A program made the translations under genes and the position numbers. From Vespula vulgaris (taxonomy: Eukaryota > Arthropoda > Insecta > Hymenoptera > Vespidae), in assembly GCF_905475345.1 (NCBI RefSeq), contig NC_066602.1:1798001-1862000 (forward strand): 64,000 bases of DNA. Direction: 5' to 3'. Below the pieces are notes generated by a model that had not been told where the DNA came from, searched no databases, and worked only from the letters and a program-made list of their open reading frames with translations. Below are positions 26,801 to 38,478 of this stretch, piece by piece. Numbering within the stretch: the first letter of the stretch is position 1; each line of letters starts with the position of its first letter.

Positions 26801-29800
26801 TTACGTGATTTTAAAAATCAATTATTTCTTTTATAAATACACGTATACATACGTGTATACACATTTACATATGTATGTAAGAAGAAGAAAAAGAGTTCGT
26901 TCTTTCGAACGAAAACGATAATTAGTAACACGTGAAAAGAATCGCTACGAGCCTAAACACACACGCATACACAATATACACTTCTTCTTTCAAACATACT
27001 CTCTATTTATAACTATACTTTATGTCTTAAGATCTTTATATATGTATCTCATATATACATAGAAAAAGAAAAAGAGAGGAGATCCTGGTCCACGTAAATG
27101 AATAATATTCTTTTTTATGTTACTCGATTTCATTTCAGTTTTTTTCTTTTCTTTTTCTTTTTCTTTTTCAACTTCATTATATATTCCTTTTATTCAAATT
27201 TTTCAATATCTTCTTTATATATACAATTAAAAATAATTTTGTTATAAAACGATCGAAACGAAAAAAAGAGTAAGAGATATAGAAAGAGACAAATAGAAAG
27301 ATTCTCATTCCATCATAATCATTTATGTGATAAAGATTTATTTCGATTTGTTCAATTCTTAGAGAAAAAAAATCTTTAAAAAAGATCGATTGCATAGATT
27401 TCTACATGTCGTTAACCGAGGATAAATTTAAACAACACATTATCATTGACTCTTCGAAGCCCTATCGGAGATGATTATTCATGGCTGAGGAAGTCTCGCT
27501 TTGTTATACAGAAAGAGAGAGAAAGAGAGAGAGAGAGGAGGTGAAGAGGGTGGAAAGTTTCCAGTTTCACGGAGCACAGCTTCCAATGATGCACATTGAT
27601 CCGAAAGGAGGCCGCGGCTAGCTTTGAACGATTTTCTCGTGGCAACGAACGCTAAATCTTCTATCGAAGCAAGAACAAAAAAAAAGAAAAGAAAATAATG
27701 AGAGTGAAAAAGAAAAAGCCGTTCATGGTGATGCGACGATGGTAGTCCTTAATGTGTTTTCAATCTATCACCCACCACCCACCCTCCACCCCCTCACTCC
27801 CGATTGCTTTTTTTATTCAATTAACCCAACTTTCATCTCTTTTTTACTTCAATGATTCCCCTCTTAAGACTTCTACTTTTTCTAATTATTAACCCTCTCT
27901 TCTAAATAATCATTCTGTTTCATTAAATTATTATATATGTTTTATCTCTTAGACAATGATCTCTAGTTCTAGTTTTTTTTTTCATCTGTATGTTTAGATT
28001 TAATTAATAAGATTCAAATTTATTAACAGATTAAATCGCGTAATTGTTTTTGGATATATGTATTTGGTGTATTTGTATGTATGCATACAACGTAAAGGAT
28101 GAGTGAGAAGTTTCTAGATAACTTAAAAAGATTAATTATTCTTTTACGAGACTTTTTAGCCTCGTAGTTATGCTTATAATTTTATAAGCTAGATTTGTAG
28201 TTTTATAATCTGAAAATAAAATTAGCCTACAAAGTCTTAAAGAAGAGTAATTGATTTGTAAAAATTACTTAGGAACTTTGGACCTACCCTGTATTATTCT
28301 AAATAATTTAACACGACTCTCTAATCGCCAGGTCGATCGTTAGATTTCTATATAATAGAAAAATATAAAGATAACAAAAAAAATTTAGAGATAAATACGG
28401 TTTACCTTTCGTCCAGACTTCCCATTCCTGTCGTCCACTGAGTTTGAACATTTTCTAAGCCTTCTTTTATTAACTAACATTGGCACATGCCACAAATTTA
28501 TCTTTGTTTTATTTTAATTATACTTTGCCATTAGGCATAGACTTTGTCTAATCTCTAAACATATTTTTTGTTTTAATTACATTATCGCATATGTGTGTTT
28601 AGCAATAATGATCAATAGGAATATCAACAAAAAATTTTTATCAATGTTTGTAAATTAAAAAAAAAAAAATTATTATTTATCCAACACGTTAAAAAAACAT
28701 CCGATAATAATACATAAAGTTTTATATATATATATGTATATGTATGTATTTATATTATATACCTCATCTTCTTTGTACATAAGAAACTTTGATCTTTCTG
28801 TGTGTCGCACTAATCGTATCGTCTTTTCAAAGTAAGCCTGATCGCATTTACGGGACACTCGGTATTATGTAAACGTTAGCGATTAACTATACTGCAGGCA
28901 TACGACCGCAGATATACATAGTAGCTTTACCGGAAAAGGAAGTCATACTTGTATTATGTATATACATATGTACATACATACATCAAAAGTTGTAAAACAA
29001 TACCAATAAATTGGCAAAAAAACAATCTCTTTTTTTTCGAATAATTAACGTTTAATATATAATTCACCTAATTAGAACTAAGTCACTATTTCTGCAAGTA
29101 AATACACGACGGTGACTCACTTTGTGTACGTATGTATGTGTATGTGCGCGCACGCATGCTTGTCTTATTGTCGTGTGCGTGTGCAAGAATGGAAAAGTCA
29201 ATGCAGAGTCAATGAGCGAACGATACAGAATCTATATAATCAACATGAGATCAGAATTGATTAGAACAATCGTCGAAATCAAAAAAATAAGTATGTATAA
29301 AAAAATAGAAACAAACAACGACAAAAAAAAATTAGAAAATTAAACGACACTGTTACAAACTAGTTATATATGTAATGTTTAGAAAGATGATTAGATTAGG
29401 ATCGATTGGAACAATTTAAAAAAAAAAAAAAGAAACAAGAAAAGAATAATATAAATAAATTAAACTAAGCGACGCACACAACGACACTGTTTCGAACTAC
29501 TTATATAGATAATGTTTAGAACAATGATTAGATTAGGATCGATTAGAACAATTGTTTAAAAGAAAACAAAGGGGAACACAGTATAAATATAGATTAAACT
29601 TAAAAGACACAACACACTATTTCAAATTACGTAACGCGTTTAGAAAGAAATAAATTAGAACTGGATTTGAAAAAAAATGATGAAAATGATAAAATAATAA
29701 AGAAATGAAAAGAAAACATATGAGAACTCGCGATTGAGAGAAACACGTTCGATAACGACAAGAGGGGCTCGACAAACTGACGAAGAGCGCGAGTTGTGTG

Positions 29801-31353
29801 TCGCTGCGTTTGCTCTCCGTTGCGTTGCTTTGACCGTCGTTAAATTAACCACAATTACTGGCGCGTCGTACGCTAGCTAGCCGCGCCACCGCCACCACCA
29901 CCACCACCACCACCATCACCATCACCATCACCATCAACCATCACCATCATCATCACCATCACCATCAACATACACCGCCTCTGCTTATGCGAAAGACCGA
30001 TAGCGATGCCATCGACGTCCGTCCCTATCTGAGAGCTTCTAACTTGTAAGATACCAATGTACTCCTTTATATTTCTTTTCTCTCTTACGTATAAGCTTGT
30101 TAACTAATTGTTTTCACATGTTAATCATGATTATCTTTCTAACGATAAGTATAGAAATGTGTAACAATTATATCACAGCGAGTTTTTTAATATTTGAAGT
30201 TTCTCTTTCTCTTTCTTTTTCAGATATCTAGCAAACTCTTTTATTGTAATGAAGAATAGTGAGCGTAAAATTTTAGCAGATGATTTTAAAAAGCAATATA
30301 TTCTTTTTTTTACAGACTTATTTCAGACATCAGGATTTTCTATTTTGTGCGTGTTAAGCGTACCTTGACGGTAGTCAATTGATATGCGACACACCGTTTC
30401 TCTATCGACTTCCTTCCTGCGCGAATCGAAGGGAAGCGCGACGAGTAGATATTACGTCGACTCATTTTTCGTTATCTCTCGAATAACTAACTGTGTCATG
30501 ATCTCGAGTATTCGTTCGCTTAACATCCAAGTCATCCGATGGATCACTTATATTTTTTTTCTTGTTCTTTTTTGCAAAACGTGATAATCATGTCGGACAA
30601 AAAAAGAGATAGAGATCTTTATATACGACTTATTATTGTTATTATTGTTGTTATTGTGCTTTCTAATCTATTCTTCTTCTAAGCTGAGATTTATCGATCA
30701 CGTATTTTCTTCACTACCAAATCGATTCTGATATCATCTTATTTTTCTACGACTTTGGTCGAATTTTAATTATAAATTTTTTCTAACTATCATTTCTCTT
30801 TAAGAATATCTCTCTATACGTATCAAATACGTAAAAAAAAGTCGAGAAAAAGAGATACCATTTTCAGGGTTAAACACGTTAGATCAGATTACTAAGTGGC
30901 TCAAGTCTCCCAAGTGAGATTTCTTTCATTAAACTTCTTCCTCTTCTTAAAAATCCTTAAAAGATCAAAGAGAAGTATACGAAGAACATTCTGTTATAAA
31001 CATCAATTATATACATAGATTTTCAAATCCACTGAAAATCTAAATTCAGATCCAAAAAAACTTTCTAGATTAGTCAAAAATTGTTAAGTAATTGTAAAAA
31101 TCAATTACTCTTTTTCATCTAAGAACTTTATTAGCACACTATAAAAAAAAATACATAAATAAAAAGAAAAAAAGAAAAAGGAAAATAGAATATTCAGTGA
31201 ACATTTAAATGGCAACAAATTCTATCTCATCTTCCAATTGGACCGATAAGAATGAACTTAGATTAGGTCGATCGTTGATTCTTCAACATTGTTACGTCAG
31301 AGAGACGTGACATTCGTGAAAACTATTAATAGTACATACACAGTATATACCAC

Positions 31354-31397
<44 letters not shown>

Positions 31398-32518
31398 GTG
31401 TTGTTTTTGCTAGAGTAGTCTTCTTAGTAATCTTAGATTTAACTTTAGAAACGAAAAAAGTAATAGTAAAACGCGAGTATATAAGTCGATCTTTCGATTC
31501 TCTTCCCCCCCCCCCCCATTCTCTCACTCTCTCTCTCCCTCTCTCGACCTCGACACGAGAGGCTAACGCCTATCATTTCGCGTTATTAACCTCACCCACG
31601 CAAAAAGACCTCGGGACAAAATTGAAAGACTTCCTGTGCGTTTGAATTGCACATTCGCGTACATTGCGTATAAAAGAGCTAAGCACGTTTTTATCGGTCG
31701 GTAAAACAGAGCCGGGTAGAAGAAAAAAAAAAAGAGAGAAAATGAAACAAAATTATTTCTTCCATAATTTTGTTGACAAACTTTAAAATCGTACGTGAAC
31801 AATGTATATTCTTTGATATAAATAAACTCCTTTATACAGGACGCTGTTGGAAAATTCTTAGGTGGGGCCAAAAGTCTTTAAGTGATTTTAAAAATCAATT
31901 ATTCTTTCTTGAGACTTTTTAGATTCTTCATTAGCCTTGTAATTGTACAAGCTAGGCTTGTCATTTTACGATTTGAAAAAAGAAATAATTTAAAAAGTAT
32001 CAAAAGAGAGTGATTAATTTTTAAAATCATCTAACTTTTAAAATCAACTAAGCTTTTGAACACCGCCCTGTTATTTTCTTCCTCAAGATTTTAGATATCA
32101 AAGGATAAATCTAAAAAAAATTTCGAGATCAAAAAGAAAAAAGAGACAATACTAAATGTGTATATATATATATATATATATACATACACATATACATATA
32201 CATATACATATACATATGTTCTTTTTTCTCCACATAGTATATATATAATATACCTGGGAAAACATCCTTGGTGTCTGGACTGTAAGGATGAATCCATCCG
32301 TTCCTTTGTTGTATGATGCACTGGAACATGTTGATGGTATATTGAAGAGAAAGAGAGGGAGATATAGATATTAGAGTGAGATAAAAAACGATAAACGTTT
32401 TATGTTCCTTTGCGCTTGTTGAATTATCGTTAGAAATACTTGCACTTCACCACCATTCTTGATCCCGAATAATCATCTCACATATAAAGAAAGAAAGAGA
32501 GAGAAAAAAGAAAAAGAA

Positions 32519-32550
<32 letters not shown>

Positions 32551-33672
32551 TTGATAGCTCAGAAAGCTATCAATAATTAGAAGCACACGTAACTTTCACA
32601 TTTTGTTGTCGAATTCTGCTCCTGCGATAAAACAACGACGACGATCTTCGAAAGATGATGCTTGACAATTAGACATCTTGTTAAAGATATAATAATCGTG
32701 ATAATGTTTAAATATAATTATATCTTCTTCCGATATATAACGTTCATATTAAATGGTAGGGGATGATCCTTGACACAAGGTGGTGGTGTCCTCTTTTAAG
32801 CTTCCTCTTGAGATAATATCTTCTATCATCGTAGATCCATGACGATCAAATCCTTCTTGATACTGGTATGATAGATAACTATTTGAAGTGATGTATGGTG
32901 ACACAGACACGGTATATATAAACATATACCAATATATTTTTCAAAACACTGATCTTCGAGGGAGTTCAACTGACGAATAGGATAACAAAGTAATAGTAAT
33001 AATAATTATTATTATTCTAATAATAATAATAATAATAATAATTTGATAATATCGTTGATAATAATAATAAAACGACGACGAGACGAGATTGCCGATACTC
33101 CTTGGGATCCTGGGAACAGCAAGAGAGTCAGAGTTGGAATCAAAATTGGAGGCAGAGAGAGAGGCAGAGGCAGAAGCGGAGGCGGAGACGGAGGAGAGAG
33201 GAGAGAGGGTGGTTGGACGGGCTGCTGGGATCGAACTAGATGGCTCGTCGCCAGGCAACCGGCTTCTCTTTCTCTTTCTCTCTTTCTCCCTGATGCCCCT
33301 CCCCCGTTAGGTCCCTCTTTATATCTCTATCTCTCTCTTTCTCTCTCTGTCGACTCCCTGTCGACTCTCTCGTAGGTTTCTTTCTCCCCTCCAAACGGCA
33401 GTATTACTCTCTGCGCACCGGTTCCTATACTCTCCAGAGAACACCCTCTCTCGTACAGCTTCCTCTTGGATATGAAAGGATTCTTTCTCTCTCTCTCTCT
33501 CTCTCTATCTCTTTCTCGCTCAAACGTCAACCATGTTGGATAATTTTTCTCTTTCTGTTGTGTATATTCCTTCTTAGTTCGAAATTTTTCGATGATTATT
33601 ATATAATTATTAGGTACTTGATAAACCTGACTCCATGACATTTATACTTATTCTTCTGATATATTATATACT

Positions 33673-33726
<54 letters not shown>

Positions 33727-34303
33727 ATTAAACTTGAACCATATTGGATGTTCCTTATATTTCTTTTCAATTCGAAATTGATCAATTATCTTGATAAACT
33801 TGGCTTTCACCACTTACATACTAATCTTCTTATATATCCAGGTATATTTATACATAATATATGTACATACACAGATTTAATGGATTGGAGGAATTTATAT
33901 ATATATCCAATATATTTTTCCTGGAACCAAAAGAAGATGTTGAAGAGGAGACTTCTCCTAGGAGACGTGCAGCAGTTCAGAGAGATGGTGTTACACTGAC
34001 TGACACGAGTAGAGTTAGCGAGCGTGTCGCCCGCGTACAGAGAAAAATAATTCACTAGAGAGATGAAGAGTGAGTGAGAGAGATAAAGAGAAAAAGAGAT
34101 GGAGGTATGAAAGAGAGTAGGGGAATCAATGGACGCACAACTCGTACTCGAAGCACTCTCTGCTGGTTGTCCTCTCTACGCGCCGGTGAACTCTTCTCCC
34201 ACCGTAGTGTGTTCTATATATGCAGAGTGTTCAACCCTCGAAGCGTGACCATGACTGTGACTCTGACCGACTAGTGTGCAAGTCAACCTGTGTTCTCTCT
34301 CTT

Positions 34304-34334
<31 letters not shown>

Positions 34335-35197
34335 TTCGACCGATACATTTAGTAAACCCCCACTTTGGATTTAGTTCTGTGTTGCTATTTCATTAGTATT
34401 ATTTCTATCTTTAATGATAATATAATCATAATTCAATAATCATATAATATATAAATTAATTTTATATTTGTGTTATTAATTTCACCAAAAATATCATGTC
34501 TCTCTCTATATCTCGAGAGTGATACATTAGATAAACTCCCACTTCGTGTTGTTGTTTCATTACTGCTATCTCTATCTCTCTCAAAGATTGCATAATGCAC
34601 GAACGAAAACTACAGTCTTGTATTATTAATAATAACCTTGTTAATCGATATTTCTGCCCCTTTGTGTCTCTCTTTTTCATAATAATTACATAACGTAGGA
34701 TTTAATAACGATTTTCATTGATCGATTAAATTCAATGTATGTAATCTTCTCGATAAACTATAACTTCCTATCTCTCTTTCAATAATTCCATAACTATGAA
34801 TTAATTCTTATCACACTCCAGTATAATATACTGATATATTCAACCAAATTTTTATTTTATTTTCAGTATTGTCTTTAGGTAACTTTTATATAAACAGTTT
34901 TACTATAATAAACAAATATTTTATATAAAAATAATGTGGCAAGTTAAAATTCACAGAATTATGTTTAATAAACACAGAACTAAAATTGTGTATTATGTAT
35001 TTTGCCAGTAAAAAGAAAGAAACTCTAAGAATATTTATATAAGCATATTTGCTATAATAAATGATACGTGGCACGTTAAAATTTACTTAATTTCTTCAAA
35101 ATTCGTTGGCAAATATATTACAATATTTTTCAAGTGATTGATAAAAATTAATTTTAAGATTATGATATCGAGCATTAATCATCTGACCAATGTTATC

Positions 35198-35235
<38 letters not shown>

Positions 35236-36676
35236 AAACGTTTGATAAAATTCGTGTCGGTATACGTTTGATATAAAGAGATTACGTATAAATGAAATCC
35301 ATTGATCCGTTTAGGAAGCTTAATCAGGATGAAAGTTTCGTTAGAAAGAACGTTAGCCAGAAACTCGGTGGTAGAAAGCAGCAGTTATTTCCGACGTGGG
35401 ATTTCCGGAGGAACTCTTCTTTGGCTTTTTCTTTTTATGTATATACGCCCACATTGAAGAAATCGCGTGTACCAGAAACGGAAGCGCAACGTGTGCTTTA
35501 TATACCGTGTTCTGCTTCTTCTTTCTTCCCTTTATTCACCGACCACCCGGTATTGGGGTTGCGTATATATATATGTATATATATCCTTCGAGCTTTTCTT
35601 TCTTCCCTATCCTATAAGATATTTTACGATTCATTGGTATCGTATTTTTTATCATTTACTATATATCTAATACCGATGAGTATCCATTATCGATGTTTTT
35701 ATAAAATGCTCAAAAAAAAAACTATTATATATTATTATTAATTTTTCTCTGTTAATAATAGAAGAAACTTGGAAAAAGAAAGAAAAGAAATTTAAGATCA
35801 CAATAATAAATGTCATTTTCTCGTTATCACGTGAATCCCCCCCCCCCTCTCTCTCTCTCTCTCTTTTTCTAAAACAATTAGATCTAATTAAACGTTAGAA
35901 ATAAAAATTTCACGAAATTGAATAACAGTAAACAATAATATATAATGATAATAAATTTAAAAACAATTATCTAACGAATATCGTTATTACCAGGTACTTT
36001 GAGAGATCGTTTCATGTGAATAACGGTATAATGATCGGATGAGAAACCCTCTTCTCTTCTCTAGACGCAACGTAATAAGATTTTCCATCTTTTTCTTCTC
36101 ATCGAGGGCGTGGCGTTCATTCGCCGGCATAGCCAATGTTACGACTACTTCTTTACCTCTTGTTACACTGCATGTATTTAATACATCGAGAGCATATGTA
36201 AACTTTTGTTGAATTAATGACAGTAGTTATTGCTTTTGTTGGAGTCGAATATTAAAAATGATAGAGGTTAGGATTTATGATCGAAATTCTTTTCGACAAA
36301 ATCCGGTAAAATTCGGTAAAGGTCGATAACGTTCGCCAAAGGTCGATAAAATTCGATAAAAGTCGATGAAATTCGACAAAGGTCGACAAACTTCGACAAA
36401 ATTCGGTAAAATGCGGATGTAGATCTAACGGAAAAATATTGCGATGGTCGGGAAAGCAAAGCATGCCAAGAAAAAAAAAAGAGATGGTCAATAGTCGTCT
36501 TTTTGAATTCTCTGCAGTAAGGAATCGTGTATAATAGGAAAAAGAGAGAGAGAGAGAATTGCCGTTGTTTCTTTTTTCAAGAAGTGCTTATCTTGTATGT
36601 GTAAAAATATCTTTTCTGAGAGGACAGGAAGCATCTTTTATTTTCTCCCCTTTTCAAAAGTCTCGTATGCAATGCA

Positions 36677-36712
<36 letters not shown>

Positions 36713-36966
36713 TGAAAAGAAAACATTTTAACATTTTTGATAGAATGGATAAAAAAAAAAGAAAGAAAAAGAAAAACAATTTGGCAGAGGGTACCGTTGA
36801 TTCTGGCGACGGCACTACCTGTTTGTGCGAGGTGCATAACCGCGTACTTGCGAGAACTAGCCGTTAGAGAGAGAAAGATCGATATTGGACAGGGAGAGAC
36901 GCGCACGCATGCACACACGCACGTGTATTCTCACGCATACTCTCTCTCTCTCTCTTTTCTTTCTCT

Positions 36967-37022
<56 letters not shown>

Positions 37023-37447
37023 TTCTCTTCTCTCTCTCTCTTTCTCTCTCTCTGTCTGTCTGTCTGTCTGTCTCTCTCACGTGAGAGAAGCAAGCTGTTC
37101 CTAAGAAAAGGTAAAACGTACAGCCGATGCGAGTTATTTTCCGAGATAATCGTTTCTCTCTTGTGTGTGAATAAATAGCAAAAGAGAATCAAAGCTTAGA
37201 AAGAGAGAGGGAGAGAGAAAGAGATAGGGAGGGAGAGAGAGCTTTTAATCGTTTTATCGACTAATTTCATTCAAGCGTGAAAGAGTAAAGGTAGCTTCGA
37301 GAAAAGACGATATAAAAAAAGAAAAAATGAAAAGAAGAAAACAGAAATAATATATGTTGCACAAAAGAATTCACCCGAATAATGTCAACAATAATAGTAA
37401 TAATATAAAATAATGATGATGATGATGATAATAATAATAACAATAAC

Positions 37448-37520
<73 letters not shown>

Positions 37521-38428
37521 GTCCTTTAGTAGATGTTAGACTAGGGGTTCTCAACGTAATACGTACATGTACCCCTAAGGGTACACATTTCCAGGGGGTA
37601 CGTGAGGTATAAAAGATTGAGAATCACTGTTTTAGAAACGATAGAAACCGGAAATGTATATTTTGCTTCCGGGAATAAAGATAAATATATTACAAGTATA
37701 TAGGTAAGAAAGAAAGAAAGAAAGAAAGGAGAGAGGTATGTATATACATATATCGAAGTTGAAAAGAAGGCGAGGCGGTTAGGTTGGCAGGGCTATCCTG
37801 CTGCTGCTGCTGCTGCTGCTGCAACAGCAGTAACAGCAGCAACAGCAGCAGCCTTCGTTTCTCGTATGCACCACCGACATTCCTCGAGAACGGTTATAAC
37901 TGTCGATTGCCTCCTCTCTCACCATTGACTAGTATATTACTACTTACATTACTATTACTGGGATAGCCAGCCAGCCAGCCTACGTTCTTTTCTTTGCCAA
38001 TTTGATATTGTATAAAAGATTTGTGTTAATTCGAAAGTTACTATTATTATAATTATCATTATTATTGTTATTGTGTTGTTACTATTATTATTATTATTAA
38101 TGTACGTATGTGCATCGAGTAAGATATGAAATTTTTTGCTTACAATTCTTTCAAAGTAACAAGGAAAGTCTATACACGTGCAGATACACAACTACATAAA
38201 TTTTCTTATGACGTATACGTGCGTGTGTACGACGAGATAGAAGATAGATTTTCTAACAATCGTTCGAAAATAACACGCATATATACGCACAGATTAACAT
38301 ACAGAAATTTGATTCTGACTTTTAAGACCATTAGTCGATATATTGATTTAACTTAATAATCGTGAGAAATTGTTATTTCTAAATAACGATATTACTGTGA
38401 GGTTACATTCCAGGGAACATTTTCCAAG

Positions 38429-38478
<50 letters not shown>

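Noticed and set aside
28745..28858. Additional srGAP first exon (frame containing AYFEKTIRLVRHTERSK)
   Set aside because: It ends in phase 0 before GTATAT, which does not fit the phase-1 start of the next exon, and it has no ATG near the start.
33327..33641. Minus-strand ORF starting MSWSQ
   Set aside because: The frame runs through CT-array sequence, and its only nearby donor is phase 0, incompatible with srGAP.
35292..35741. 149-residue plus-strand ORF in srGAP intron 1
   Set aside because: No recognisable domain, no splice context or conserved motif, and the second half is low-complexity hydrophobic sequence from AT-rich DNA.
36252..36491. ORFs with 10-residue periodicity
   Set aside because: Explained by the 10-bp minisatellite, which stays open in several frames.
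36559..37192. Several overlapping ORFs on both strands
   Set aside because: They are produced by CT/GA and TCTG microsatellites, which lack stops in most frames.
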